Shown: positions 7,708-16,916, counted from the first letter of the stretch. The stretch is DNA of 35,490 nt from an uncultured Actinomycetes bacterium (GCA_903865885.1 CAIPLJ010000163.1:1-35490); one strand, 5' to 3'. Notes: generated by a model from the sequence alone, not told the origin. Numbers and translations are program-made.

Positions 7708-8460
7708 ATGTCAGGCCATTCCAAATGGGCAACAACTAAGCATAAGAAGGCTGTCATCGATAGCCGTCGTGCGAAGAACTTTGCAAAGCTCATTAAGGCG
7801 ATTGAAGTCGCATCGCGTAATGGTGGACCTGATGTGGATGGCAACCCAACGCTCTTTGATGCAATTGCAAAGGCGAAGAAGAATTCAATGCCAGCAGATA
7901 ATATTGAACGCGCGGTAAAGCGTGGAGCGGGCCTTGAATCTGGTGGATCTGATTGGCAGACAATCATGTACGAGGGATACGGTCCTAATGGTGTTGCAAT
8001 CATGATCGAATGTCTTTCAGATAATCGCAATCGCGCTGCTTCTGAAGTTCGCGTTGCAGTCACTCGCAATGGTGGAACGATGGCAGATCCTGGCTCTGTC
8101 TCATATCTCTTCAATCGTAAAGGCGTCATCATCGTCAATAAGGCAATCGGTGCAACCGAGGATTCAATCCTTGAAGCAGCGCTCGATGCCGGCGTAGAAG
8201 AAGTAAATGATCTAGGCGAATCTTTCGAAGTAGTCTGCGAAGCAAGTGACTTGGTGGCGGCGCGAACTGCGCTTCAAACTGCTGGTATTGACTACGAATC
8301 TGCTGACTCGTCATTCTTGCCATCGATGCAGATTCCGCTGGATGCAGAGGGTGCCCAGAAAGTCTTCGAACTCATTGACGCTATTGAAGAGCTTGATGAT
8401 GTGCAGAATGTGTACTCGAATTTTGATGTCTCTGACGAAGTTATGGCGAGCCTTTCCTAA
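7708..8460 (+). CDS. yebC: YebC/PmpR family protein (TACO1 family)
   Basis: Cytoplasmic protein of 250 residues, with the family start SGHSKWATTKHKKAVIDSRR, the block PADNIERAVKRGAG, and YEGYGPNGVAIMIECLSDNR. YebC proteins were long annotated as transcription regulators and are now also linked to translation of difficult sequences such as polyproline; which applies here cannot be told. A good ribosome binding site, TGAGGAG, precedes the ATG. Position just before ruvCAB is the conserved actinobacterial arrangement. Confidence 0.95.
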   Translation: MSGHSKWATTKHKKAVIDSRRAKNFAKLIKAIEVASRNGGPDVDGNPTLFDAIAKAKKNSMPADNIERAVKRGAGLESGGSDWQTIMYEGYGPNGVAIMIECLSDNRNRAASEVRVAVTRNGGTMADPGSVSYLFNRKGVIIVNKAIGATEDSILEAALDAGVEEVNDLGESFEVVCEASDLVAARTALQTAGIDYESADSSFLPSMQIPLDAEGAQKVFELIDAIEELDDVQNVYSNFDVSDEVMASLS

Positions 8461-8479
8461 GCTTCTTATGTAGAAGTCC

Positions 8480-8485
8480 TAGGCT
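8480..8485 (+). promoter_or_regulatory. Putative leaderless -10 element for ruvC
   Basis: TAGGCT is followed by exactly 8 bases and the ruvC ATG at 8494, with no Shine-Dalgarno sequence in between. The same hexamer at nearly the same distance occurs before the genes at 1910 (minus strand) and 20628. Confidence 0.45.
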
Positions 8486-8493
8486 TAGAAGTT

Positions 8494-9048
8494 ATGAGCC
8501 ACCCACAGCGCCGCGTACTAGGAGTAGATCCTGGGCTCACTCGTTGTGGCATCGGAGTCGTTGAAGGATCGATTGGTAAACCTCTCTCCCTCGTGGCAGT
8601 CGGTGTAATCCTCACATCTGCTGATTTGCCGTTAGAGCAGAGATTGCTCCAACTTGAATCCGAGCTAGAAGAATGGGTTAGTGCTCATTCACCTGATGTC
8701 ATGGCGGTCGAACGCGTCTTTTCTCAACACAATGTGCGCACAGTTATGGGTACCGGCCAAGCTGCAGGTATTGCACTCCTTGTTGCAGCGCGCAGAGGAA
8801 TTCCAGTGATGATGCATACGCCATCGGAAGTAAAGGCAGCTGTTACAGGTTCAGGGCGTGCCAATAAAGTACAAGTCGCCGAGATGGTGAAAAGGTTATT
8901 GAATTTGGAAGTGATACCAAAGCCTGTTGATAGCACCGATGCGCTTGCACTTGCGATCTGTCACATCTGGCGCGGTGGTGGCAATGCAAAGATTGAAGAA
9001 GCTCTTAAAGCTGAGAAATCACGGCTTGCAAAGTTGGTGAAGAAATGA
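8494..9048 (+). CDS. ruvC: Holliday junction endonuclease RuvC
   Basis: Resolvase that cuts four-way DNA junctions after RuvAB branch migration. The RNase H-like catalytic acids are seen: D in VLGVDPGLTRCG near residue 11, E in AVERVFSQHN near 73, and the C-terminal DSTDALALAICH pair. Length is 184 residues. Its stop overlaps the ruvA ATG by 4 bases (ATGA), so the three ruv genes are translated as a coupled set. Confidence 0.96.
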   Translation: MSHPQRRVLGVDPGLTRCGIGVVEGSIGKPLSLVAVGVILTSADLPLEQRLLQLESELEEWVSAHSPDVMAVERVFSQHNVRTVMGTGQAAGIALLVAARRGIPVMMHTPSEVKAAVTGSGRANKVQVAEMVKRLLNLEVIPKPVDSTDALALAICHIWRGGGNAKIEEALKAEKSRLAKLVKK

Positions 9049-9653
9049 TTTCACTTCTCAACGGCATGGTGCGTTCAATCCAGACAGATAAAGCGGTCGT
9101 TGAAGTTGGTGGTGTTGGCTTAAGTGTTTCAATTACCAATCACACCAGCGCTCAACTTAACTTAGGCGCACCCGTTCAACTCTTTACATCACTTGTTGTG
9201 CGCGAAGATTCACTCACGCTCTTTGGTTTTCTCGATGAGGAAAGTCGCTCTACATTTGAACTCGTGCAGACAGTCTCTGGTATTGGCCCCAAGGTGGCGC
9301 TAGCCATTATGGGCGCACATTCACCACAGTCTTTAGCCCTGGCAATTACTCAAGAAGATATCAAGGGAATTGAGAAAGTACCTGGCATCGGGCGCAAGGG
9401 CGCGCAACGTCTGATTCTTGAACTCAAAGGCAAGATTTCAGATTTTGGCACCTCAGATCACGAACGTACGCACCAACCTGTCTGGCGCGAACAACTGACA
9501 TCTGCACTCGTATCGTTAGGTTTCACTGCAAAGGATTCCGACGTTGCCATCAATAAGGTTCTCGCTGAGTATGCAGAAGAAGGTGTAGATCCTTCATCAT
9601 CGGATCTCTCTGATCTTCTCAAGCGCACACTGCAAACTGGGCGGCGTAGCTAA
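9045..9653 (+). CDS. ruvA: Holliday junction DNA-binding subunit RuvA
   Basis: Tetrameric junction-binding partner of RuvB. It has the N-terminal OB fold (MISLLNGMVRSIQ), then helix-hairpin-helix segments VSGIGPKVALAIM and VPGIGRKGAQRLILELKGK. The C-terminal domain III, which contacts RuvB, begins near residue 150 (REQLTSALVSLGFTAKD). Length is 202 residues, normal. It overlaps ruvC by 4 bases and the ruvB start by 1 base. Confidence 0.96.
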   Translation: MISLLNGMVRSIQTDKAVVEVGGVGLSVSITNHTSAQLNLGAPVQLFTSLVVREDSLTLFGFLDEESRSTFELVQTVSGIGPKVALAIMGAHSPQSLALAITQEDIKGIEKVPGIGRKGAQRLILELKGKISDFGTSDHERTHQPVWREQLTSALVSLGFTAKDSDVAINKVLAEYAEEGVDPSSSDLSDLLKRTLQTGRRS

Positions 9654-10693
9654 TGAGTGAAGAGAGAATGGTAAGTTCACAGAGTGGCTCAGATGATCTG
9701 GCTGCAGAACATGAGCTACGGCCAAAGACGCTCAAAGATTTCATTGGACAACATCGTGTACGCCAACAGATAGATGTCTTATTGACGGCTGCTCGCAAGC
9801 GAGATTCAGCAGCCGACCATATTCTGCTTTCGGGTCCTCCGGGTCTTGGCAAAACTACCCTCGCGATGATTCTTGCATCCGAGATGAATACCCCAATTCG
9901 TATCACCAGTGGTCCTGCAATTACTCATGCTGGTGATCTTGCGGCGATTTTGTCCTCCCTTGTCGAAGGTGAAATTTTCTTCCTAGATGAAATTCATCGC
10001 CTGCCACGTCCAGCAGAAGAGTTGCTCTACCTTGCGATGGAAGATTTCCGCGTCGATGTTGTCGTAGGTAAGGGCCCTGGCGCGACCGCTATTCCGCTAC
10101 AACTTCCACGCTTCACCTTGGTGGGGGCGACAACGCGAGCAGGTCTACTGCCTTCACCTCTTCGCGATCGCTTTGGTTTTACGGCGCATCTAGATTTCTA
10201 CGAAGATTCCGAACTCGAAGAAGTAATTTCGCGTAGTGCTGTCTTACTTGGTCTGACAATTGAGAAGTCCGCAATCGGTGAGATTGCCAGCAGATCCCGC
10301 GGAACGCCTCGTATCGCTAATCGACTCCTACGTCGCGTCCGTGATTATGCGCAGGTCAACGGATCCAATTCGCTGACCCATGACGATGCCAAGGCAGCCC
10401 TTGAGATTTACGAAGTCGATGCCAAGGGTCTAGATAGATTGGATAGATCAGTCCTTCTTGCTTTGATCGAAAGATTTAATGGAGGGCCTGTCGGGCTTTC
10501 CACTCTTGCAATTGCAGTGGGTGAGGAGACCGAGACAGTTGAATCTGTTGCTGAGCCATTCTTAGTAAGAAATGGCTTTATGGCGCGTACTCCACGAGGT
10601 CGCATCGCGACTGCTTTGGGTTGGGAGCATGTGGGACGAACACCACCTGCTGGAATCGCGACCCTTTTCGACACACCAGCGCCCGACGCCTAG
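9653..10693 (+). CDS. ruvB: Holliday junction branch migration ATPase RuvB
   Basis: Hexameric AAA+ motor that drives branch migration. Walker A is GPPGLGKTT, Walker B is FLDEIHR, sensor 1 is LVGATTRAG, and the arginine finger/sensor 2 region SRGTPRIANRLLRRVRDYA follows; the C-terminal winged helix ends with TPRGRIATALGWEH. Length is 346 residues. The stop TAG at 10691-10693 forms the first half of a TAGACT hexamer just before secD. Confidence 0.97.
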   Translation: MSEERMVSSQSGSDDLAAEHELRPKTLKDFIGQHRVRQQIDVLLTAARKRDSAADHILLSGPPGLGKTTLAMILASEMNTPIRITSGPAITHAGDLAAILSSLVEGEIFFLDEIHRLPRPAEELLYLAMEDFRVDVVVGKGPGATAIPLQLPRFTLVGATTRAGLLPSPLRDRFGFTAHLDFYEDSELEEVISRSAVLLGLTIEKSAIGEIASRSRGTPRIANRLLRRVRDYAQVNGSNSLTHDDAKAALEIYEVDAKGLDRLDRSVLLALIERFNGGPVGLSTLAIAVGEETETVESVAEPFLVRNGFMARTPRGRIATALGWEHVGRTPPAGIATLFDTPAPDA

Positions 10694-10696
10694 ACT
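10691..10696 (+). promoter_or_regulatory. Putative leaderless -10 element for secD
   Basis: TAGACT, starting with the ruvB stop codon, lies 8 bases before the secD ATG. A possible -35 (TTCGAC, 10667-10672) is 18 bases upstream. No Shine-Dalgarno sequence precedes secD, in line with a leaderless mRNA. Confidence 0.45.
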
Positions 10697-10704
10697 CTGC
10701 TCTT

Positions 10705-12225
10705 ATGTCCACACCTAATAAACCAGTGAAGACCACTGGCCGTCCGGTACGTGCCCTAGCAATCTTGGCAGTACTCGTCATCGGCCTCTTGGCAACAGCT
10801 TTAATTCAAGGTGCCACCTCGGTTCGCCTTGGACTTGATCTTCGTGGAGGAACAAGCGTCACGCTCCAACCGCGTGCTTCTAACGCCTCAAATAAAATTA
10901 CATCTGAGGCAATCGATCAGGCAGTGTCAATTATTCGCCAACGCGTTAACTCACTCGGTGTTGCAGAGTCTGAAGTAACTGCGCAAGGCAGCGGAACAAA
11001 CCGCCAGATTGTTATTTCAGTTCCAGGTGATTCAGGTCGTCGTGTGGTCGATCTCGTTGGGCAAACTGCTGAACTTCGGTTCCGCCAAGTTCTCGCAGAA
11101 TCTTCTGCGCTCACCGCAAATGACACATCAACAGCTGCAACTCCTGCATCGGGTGTGTCACCAATTATTAATGCAAAGTTTGCAGCGCTTAACTGTGCTG
11201 ATCCTGCTAGCCGACAGGGAACTGGAGCTGATGCACCAACAGACACAATCGTGGCGTGTTCGCGATCTGGTGCAAGCAAGTACATCTTGGGGCCAGCAGA
11301 GGTTCTTGGACGTCAGGTTTCTAAGGCAACGGCTGGAATCGATCAGCAGGGCGCGAGCGGTTGGTATGTACTCCTCACATTTAACGGTGAAGGCACAAAG
11401 GCTTTTGGAAGCATTACAGCTCGCGTAACAACGTTAGCTTCGCCTCAGAATCAAGTAGCAATCGTTCTTGATGGTCTCGTTGTATCGGCACCTGCAATCC
11501 GCGAAGCGATTCCATCTGGAAACGCACAAATCACTGGTTCATTTACACAGACTGAGGCACAGGATCTTGCAAACGTGCTCAAGTATGGCGCTCTTCCTCT
11601 TGCATTCGATCGCGGAGAAGTTCAGCAAGTTTCTCCAACTCTAGGTTCTGATCAACTCCATGCTGGAATTCTCGCCGGTGCACTTGGTCTGGGTCTAGTC
11701 CTACTTTTCTCACTTCTCTATTACAGAGCTCTCGGACTTGTCACTGTTGGTTCACTTGCAATCGCTGGAACAATTCTTTATCTACTCTTCCTCGTTCTTG
11801 GAAAGTCCATTGGATTTACCTTGACGCTGGCTGGTATTGCTGGAGCGATTGTTTCGATTGGTATCACCGCAGACTCCTTTATCGTCTTCTTCGAACGTAT
11901 TCGAGATGAGGCGCGCGAAGGTCGTTCATTGCGTTCGGCTGTTGAAAGTGGATGGCTTCGTGCCCGTCACACAATCATCGTGGCAGATACAGTTTCGATT
12001 CTTGCAGCTGTCCTGCTCTACTTCTTCGCAGTAGGTGGCGTTCGAGGATTCGCATTCACACTCGGCCTCACCACTCTGATCGACTTACTGATTGTCTTTA
12101 TCTTTACAAAGCCAATCGTCACCGTCATCGCGAAATGGAACTTCTTCGCTTCAGGTCATCCACTCTCCGGATTCTCCGAAAAGAGTATTGGCCGCAAGAA
12201 ATCATCTACACCTTTGGAGGCATAA
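10705..12225 (+). CDS. secD: Sec translocon accessory protein SecD
   Basis: Membrane component that with SecF helps complete protein export using the proton-motive force. The frame is open from 10621, but the start is taken at ATG 10705, after the ruvB stop, giving 506 residues (MSTPNKPVKTTGRPVRALAI). TM1 is near residues 15-35, followed by the D1 motif LGLDLRGGTSVTLQP. A large periplasmic P1 domain contains a low-complexity Ala/Ser/Thr insert near residues 135-155. Five TM segments span about 318-475, including GITADSFIVFFERIRDE. secF follows after 4 bases. yajC, common just before secD in actinobacteria, is absent. Confidence 0.95.
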   Translation: MSTPNKPVKTTGRPVRALAILAVLVIGLLATALIQGATSVRLGLDLRGGTSVTLQPRASNASNKITSEAIDQAVSIIRQRVNSLGVAESEVTAQGSGTNRQIVISVPGDSGRRVVDLVGQTAELRFRQVLAESSALTANDTSTAATPASGVSPIINAKFAALNCADPASRQGTGADAPTDTIVACSRSGASKYILGPAEVLGRQVSKATAGIDQQGASGWYVLLTFNGEGTKAFGSITARVTTLASPQNQVAIVLDGLVVSAPAIREAIPSGNAQITGSFTQTEAQDLANVLKYGALPLAFDRGEVQQVSPTLGSDQLHAGILAGALGLGLVLLFSLLYYRALGLVTVGSLAIAGTILYLLFLVLGKSIGFTLTLAGIAGAIVSIGITADSFIVFFERIRDEAREGRSLRSAVESGWLRARHTIIVADTVSILAAVLLYFFAVGGVRGFAFTLGLTTLIDLLIVFIFTKPIVTVIAKWNFFASGHPLSGFSEKSIGRKKSSTPLEA

Positions 12226-12229
12226 GCAG

Positions 12230-13279
12230 ATGGCTAAAATTTCAGGTCTCGGTGGGCGCCTCTACTCAGGCGAAACGTCATTTAATATTGTTGAGAACCG
12301 TAAGCGTTGGTATTCGGTATCTGCTCTCTTCATCCTCGCTGCAATTGCCGCGCTCGTTATCCAAGGTCTCCACCTGGGAATCGAGTTCAAGGGTGGAGCT
12401 TCTTATACGGTCAATCAACCAACAGCGACAGTTGCGCAAGCTCGCTCTGCAGTTGCTGGAATTGGAATTGCTGGCGAGGTAATTGTTCAGAAGATCGGAA
12501 CCTCAAAGGTTCGCGTTCAGACTGGCGCAGTAACTCCAGCACAATCACAAGCGATTGAGACAGCGCTGACAACAACATTTGGTGTCACTGCAGAGTCAAT
12601 CGATACTCAACTCGTAGGCCCATCATGGGGTAAGGAGATCACGAGAAAAGCGCTTTATGGATTGTTCGCCTTTCTTCTTGCTGTAATGCTCTTCTTGGCA
12701 ATGGCATTCGAACCCAAGATGGCTATCGCAGCAATCGTTGCCGTCGTCCATGACGTTCTGATTACCGTTGGAATTTATGCACTCGTTGGATTCGATGTCA
12801 CCCCGGCCACGGTTATTGGCTTCCTAACCATCCTTGGCTACTCGCTCTATGACACGGTGGTTGTCTTCGATAAGGTGCGCGAGAATACGAAATCAGTTGC
12901 TGCCAATAGCAAGATGACATACTCACAAGCAGCAAACCTTGCGGTCAATCAAACACTTGTACGTTCTGCGAACACATCGCTGATCGCACTACTTCCCGTT
13001 GCATCAATCCTCTTCGTAGGTGCGGGTTTACTTGGAGCCGGAACGCTCAAGGATCTTTCGCTTGCACTTTTCATTGGTCTCGCAGTGGGTACATATTCAT
13101 CAGTATTTATTGCGCCACCATTCCTTGCACAGCTTCGCGAAAAAGAACCTGCGATGCAGGCACTTGCCAAGCGCGTTGCAGCGCGTGGGGGAGCAGCTCC
13201 TGCGGCGCAGACTCAAGAAGTTCGCACATCAACTGGCAGCGGTCCTCGCAATCAACCTAAACGCAAGGGTCGCAAGTAA
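12230..13279 (+). CDS. secF: Sec translocon accessory protein SecF
   Basis: Partner of SecD in the membrane. Start chosen at ATG 12230, because GGAGG at 12216-12220 gives a good ribosome binding site inside the secD end; the frame stays open further upstream within secD. About 349 residues, with TM1 (LFILAAIAALVIQGL), the FKGGASYTV motif, five further TM segments, and the conserved TILGYSLYDTVVVFDKVREN. The C-terminus is basic and Pro/Gly/Arg-rich (GPRNQPKRKGRK), a likely cytoplasmic tail. Spacing of 4 bases to secD shows an operon. Confidence 0.95.
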   Translation: MAKISGLGGRLYSGETSFNIVENRKRWYSVSALFILAAIAALVIQGLHLGIEFKGGASYTVNQPTATVAQARSAVAGIGIAGEVIVQKIGTSKVRVQTGAVTPAQSQAIETALTTTFGVTAESIDTQLVGPSWGKEITRKALYGLFAFLLAVMLFLAMAFEPKMAIAAIVAVVHDVLITVGIYALVGFDVTPATVIGFLTILGYSLYDTVVVFDKVRENTKSVAANSKMTYSQAANLAVNQTLVRSANTSLIALLPVASILFVGAGLLGAGTLKDLSLALFIGLAVGTYSSVFIAPPFLAQLREKEPAMQALAKRVAARGGAAPAAQTQEVRTSTGSGPRNQPKRKGRK

Positions 13280-13296
13280 CTCTTTAATCAAGTCCT

Positions 13297-15456
13297 ATGG
13301 ATACCTTGCCCCTGATTGCGCCTCTTGTGGGTGCACTCAGAGAGCATCATCCAGGCGTTGATATATCTGGGATCGAGAAGGCATTCCGGGTTGCTGAAGA
13401 AGCACACAAAGGACAACTTCGTAAATCTGGTGAAGATTACATAACTCACCCAGTTGCGGTAACTCAGATTCTCGCTGAGCTTGGCTTAAATGAAACAACT
13501 CTGATTGCTGCTCTTCTGCACGATACGGTTGAAGACACCCCATATTCATTGACGCAACTTCGCGCAGATTTCGGTGATGAGATTGCAAATCTCGTGGATG
13601 GTGTCACCAAGCTCGATAAATTGACCTACGGACCAACGGCTGAAGCAGAGACCGTTCGCAAAATGGTTGTTGCAATGTCTCGAGATATCCGAGTGTTAGT
13701 CATCAAACTTGCAGATCGCCTTCACAATGCTCGCACCTGGAAATATGTTTCCAGCGATAGTGCAGCTCGTAAAGCTCGAGAGACCCTTGATATCTACGCC
13801 CCACTTGCCCACCGTCTTGGAATGAATGCCATCAAATGGGAGCTGGAAGATTTATCGTTCGAAGTACTCGAACCAAAAAAGTTTGAGGAAATTTCACGCC
13901 TTGTCGCGGAACGTTCGCCATCGCGCGACGCACTCACCAGCGAAGTCATTGAAGCAGTGGAATCAGATCTGCAACGTGATTTGATTGTGGCCACCGTGAC
14001 GGGGCGCAAGAAACATTTCTTTAGCGTCTACCAGAAGATGGTTGTTCGTGGCCGTGAATTCAATGATATTTATGATCTCGTTGGTATTCGCGTCTTGGTT
14101 AACGATGTGCGCGATTGCTATGCAGTGCTTGGTTCTATCCATGCGCGATGGAGCCCGGTGCCTGGACGTTTCAAAGATTACATTGCGATGCCTAAGTTCA
14201 ATCTCTATCAATCCCTGCACACCACAGTGATTGGTCCCAATGGCAAGGCAATCGAGATTCAGATTCGTACGTTTGATATGCATACACGCGCTGAGTTCGG
14301 TATCGCAGCGCATTGGAAATATAAGCAAGGGGGAGAGCCAGATAGCACCTCTCCTGAAATGTTATGGCTGCGCCAATTGCATGAGTGGCAGAAAGAGACT
14401 GAAGATCCTTCAGAGTTTCTTGAAGCTCTACGCTTTGATTTAGGTAGTCCTGAGGTTTTTGTCTTCACACCTAAAGGTTCTGTCGTCGCACTACCTGGCG
14501 GATCAACGCCAGTTGACTTCGCATTCTCGGTTCACACAGATGTTGGACTTCGGTGTGCAGGCGCAAAGGTCAATGGGCGACTCGTTCCGCTTGAATCCAA
14601 ACTCGCGAACGGAGATGTCGTTGAGATTGTTACCAATAAGGGCGAGCATGCAGGTCCAAGTCGTGACTGGCTCAACTTTGTTAAGAGCCCGCGTGCACGT
14701 TCGAAGATCAAGGCATGGTTTAGCAAGGAGCGACGCGAGGAAGCAATTGATGCTGGTCGTGAGTCCATTGCGCGACAGATGCGTAAAGCAGGACTTCCTC
14801 TTCAGAAGATCTTTGCCGGTCACTCACTTCTTGAGCTCGCACATGAGATGCGTTATGCCGACATTGATGCGCTATATAGCGCTGTAGGCGATGGACATGT
14901 GTCGGCTGCCTCAATCATCGACAAACTCGTTGCGAGTATGGGTGGCGAGGATTCACATCCTGAACAAACAATTGAACAGATTCCAACTGGTATTCAAGGA
15001 ACTCGTCGCACATCCAGCGCAGTTGAAGTTGAGGGTGTTGATGATGTACTGGTCAAACTTGCGCGTTGCTGCACGCCAGTTCCAGGCGATGCAATTATGG
15101 GATTTATTACCAAAGGTTCAGGTATCTCTGTCCATCGCATCGACTGTATCAATGCGGGAGATTTGCGCGAGAACCAAGCAGAGAGAGTTGTAAAAGTTTC
15201 TTGGCTTGCAGGAGCTGCAAGTCTCTTCCTCGTTAACATCCAAGTAGAAGCCCTCGATCGCGCACGATTACTTGCAGATGTAACTCGAACGCTATCTGAG
15301 CAGCATGTAAACATCTTGAGCGCTGCCGTTAGTACTTCAAAGGATCGTGTAGCGATCTCAAAATTCACCTTTGAAATGGCTGATGCAAAGCATCTCGACT
15401 CAGTTCTGGCAGCGGTTCGTTCTATCGAAGGCGTCTATGACGTCTATAGAACGTAA
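13297..15456 (+). CDS. rel: Bifunctional (p)ppGpp synthetase/hydrolase
   Basis: Stringent response enzyme that makes and degrades (p)ppGpp. The N-terminal HD hydrolase domain keeps HDTVED at residues 75-80. The synthetase domain has RFKD at 291-294, the RxKD form seen in bifunctional Rel enzymes, followed by YQSLHTTVIGPNGKAIEIQI. The TGS domain begins near 386 (EVFVFTPKGSVVALPGG), and the C-terminal zinc-finger/ACT region contains RCCTPVPGD and ends with an ACT domain. Length of 719 residues is slightly short of the mycobacterial enzyme (~790). It starts 17 bases after secF; apt, which often lies between, is missing. It ends 8 bases from the convergent DUF349 gene. Confidence 0.96.
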   Translation: MDTLPLIAPLVGALREHHPGVDISGIEKAFRVAEEAHKGQLRKSGEDYITHPVAVTQILAELGLNETTLIAALLHDTVEDTPYSLTQLRADFGDEIANLVDGVTKLDKLTYGPTAEAETVRKMVVAMSRDIRVLVIKLADRLHNARTWKYVSSDSAARKARETLDIYAPLAHRLGMNAIKWELEDLSFEVLEPKKFEEISRLVAERSPSRDALTSEVIEAVESDLQRDLIVATVTGRKKHFFSVYQKMVVRGREFNDIYDLVGIRVLVNDVRDCYAVLGSIHARWSPVPGRFKDYIAMPKFNLYQSLHTTVIGPNGKAIEIQIRTFDMHTRAEFGIAAHWKYKQGGEPDSTSPEMLWLRQLHEWQKETEDPSEFLEALRFDLGSPEVFVFTPKGSVVALPGGSTPVDFAFSVHTDVGLRCAGAKVNGRLVPLESKLANGDVVEIVTNKGEHAGPSRDWLNFVKSPRARSKIKAWFSKERREEAIDAGRESIARQMRKAGLPLQKIFAGHSLLELAHEMRYADIDALYSAVGDGHVSAASIIDKLVASMGGEDSHPEQTIEQIPTGIQGTRRTSSAVEVEGVDDVLVKLARCCTPVPGDAIMGFITKGSGISVHRIDCINAGDLRENQAERVVKVSWLAGAASLFLVNIQVEALDRARLLADVTRTLSEQHVNILSAAVSTSKDRVAISKFTFEMADAKHLDSVLAAVRSIEGVYDVYRT

Positions 15457-15472
15457 TTGACTAATCAGTTAA
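15457..15472. terminator. Weak AT-rich inverted repeat between convergent rel and DUF349 genes
   Basis: TTGACT and AGTTAA form a 6-base stem (one G-U pair) around the loop AATC. It lies across the stop of the minus-strand gene, in the only gap between two convergent genes. It is AT-rich without a clear U-tract, so a role in termination is uncertain. Confidence 0.2.
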
Positions 15473-16784
15473 ATTCAGCGAGGTGTTTTTCAGCCTCTGC
15501 AAGCCAGACCTTACGAGCTTCAGCTGAGTCGAGAGCTTCTTTAGCCTTCTTCTCATTGCCTGCAGCTTGTGACTTTGCTGCGACTTTTGCGTAATTCTCG
15601 ATGGATTCAGTGAGCTGCTTAACAACTTCTGCAGCACGAGCTTTCGCACTGGGATCGGTCTTGCGCCAAATCTCAGCTTCAGCTTCCTTGATCGCATTTT
15701 CAACCGTTGCCACGCGCGCATCGAAGGCAGCGCGCTTATCGCGGTTTGTGATACCAATCTTGGTCCAAGAGTTCATGAGATCGCGGAAGGCATTCTTTGC
15801 AACCTTCACATCAGTAAATGGAAGGATTGCTTCAATCTGCACAATGAGTTCTTCGCGCTTAATAAGGTTTGCAGCCATTGAGACTTCACGCTTTTCTAAA
15901 TCAGCATTCTTTGCAGTGAAGAATTGATCTTGCGCTGCCTTAAAGCGAGCCCACATCTTTGCGTCATCGCTCTTCTTGCCACGACCGGCAGCTTTCCACT
16001 GATCCATCAGAGCCTTGTACTGACGAGCTGTCGCAACCCAGTCAGTAGATGTGGCCAACTTCTCGGCCTGCTCGATAATCACGGATTTGGCTTCAGAGAC
16101 CTTGCCTGCTGTTGCTTCAAGTTGAGCAAAGTGAGTGCGTCTGCGCTTATCAAACTTATTTCGTGATGCCGAGAAACGCTTCCAGAAATCTGCATCAGAT
16201 TTCTTATCGAGTCGAGGTGCCGCCTTCCACTCATCTAGAAGTGCCTTGAGGCGATCGCCTGTAACTTTCCAATTTTCAGAAAGCGCTAGTGATTCAGCTT
16301 CGACAACAATCTTCTCTTTCTCAATCAAAATTTGTTCGCGTCGAGCGGCCTTGACTACAGCCTCAGCTGCCTTCTTCGCTTCATATGCTTCGCGATGGCC
16401 TTCGATGAGCGGTTCGATCTGCTCAACTGATTGAGCAAGTGCGGCCAAATCTCCGACTCCGTTGAGTTCAGCAACTTGGTGGCGCAACTTTTTTACTGCT
16501 TCATATGCATCTTGAGGAACCATGGCACCACTTGTGATGCGGGCTGCCGTAAGCGCTACTTCAGATGCGAGCGCTTCAAATTTACGGACGAAGTATGCGA
16601 GGGCTTCTTCAGAAGTTTTACCAGGGTATGAACCCACTGCCTTCTCACCATCGGGGGTACGAACATAGACAGTGCCATCGTCTGCAACGCGACCAAATTG
16701 TGAAGGGTCTCCGATAAGTGCAGATGCTGCACTTGCTGGTGCTCCGTGTGTATGAGCCAATGTAGATGGATTGATATCGGTCAT
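15465..16784 (-). CDS. DUF349 domain protein with three repeats
   Basis: Cytoplasmic, highly helical protein of 439 residues. Three DUF349 repeats are seen at about 166-216 (NWKVTGDRLKALLDEWKAAP, then DADFWKRF), 243-292 (DWVATARQYKALMDQWKAAG, then DAKMWARF) and 319-370 (KNAFRDLMNSWTKIG). The N-terminal 60 residues form a small acidic beta-type segment (DDGTVYVRTPDGEKAVG). The C-terminal tail is Ala/Lys/Glu-rich and probably coiled coil. Molecular function is unknown. Start at 16784 is favoured because AGGGGAA lies 6 bases upstream; the frame continues to 16877. The gene commonly sits between rel and hisS in actinobacteria. Confidence 0.88.
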   Translation of the reverse strand: MTDINPSTLAHTHGAPASAASALIGDPSQFGRVADDGTVYVRTPDGEKAVGSYPGKTSEEALAYFVRKFEALASEVALTAARITSGAMVPQDAYEAVKKLRHQVAELNGVGDLAALAQSVEQIEPLIEGHREAYEAKKAAEAVVKAARREQILIEKEKIVVEAESLALSENWKVTGDRLKALLDEWKAAPRLDKKSDADFWKRFSASRNKFDKRRRTHFAQLEATAGKVSEAKSVIIEQAEKLATSTDWVATARQYKALMDQWKAAGRGKKSDDAKMWARFKAAQDQFFTAKNADLEKREVSMAANLIKREELIVQIEAILPFTDVKVAKNAFRDLMNSWTKIGITNRDKRAAFDARVATVENAIKEAEAEIWRKTDPSAKARAAEVVKQLTESIENYAKVAAKSQAAGNEKKAKEALDSAEARKVWLAEAEKHLAEFN

Positions 16785-16833
16785 GATGTTCCCCTTCAGC
16801 GCGTTAGCCGCATCTTTAGTGACGCGGCCTTCG

Positions 16834-16862
16834 TTGATATGTGCCAATGTGTAAGTGGTCAA
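16834..16862 (-). promoter_or_regulatory. Candidate promoter for the DUF349 gene
   Basis: On the minus strand TTGACC (16862-16857) and TATCAA (16839-16834) are separated by 17 bases. The leader would be about 45 bases and carries the AGGGGAA ribosome binding site. The -10 is imperfect at its last base. Confidence 0.35.
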
Positions 16863-16916
16863 AGGTACCCTGTGCATCCTCTAGTCGTAAATCCTCGCAA
16901 GAAATTGGGTCTCATA

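Noticed and set aside
10621..10704. Upstream ATG extension of the secD frame
   Set aside because: It lies inside ruvB and encodes no signal or family sequence; the ATG at 10705 gives a normal SecD N-terminus.
16785..16877. N-terminal extension of the DUF349 protein to 16877
   Set aside because: A clear AGGGGAA ribosome binding site precedes the ATG at 16784, and the extension occupies the promoter region.
16746..16916. Long N-terminal extension of the MBL hydrolase to ATG 16746
   Set aside because: It would overlap the start of the divergent DUF349 gene and reads as non-family sequence; conserved residues begin after 16917.
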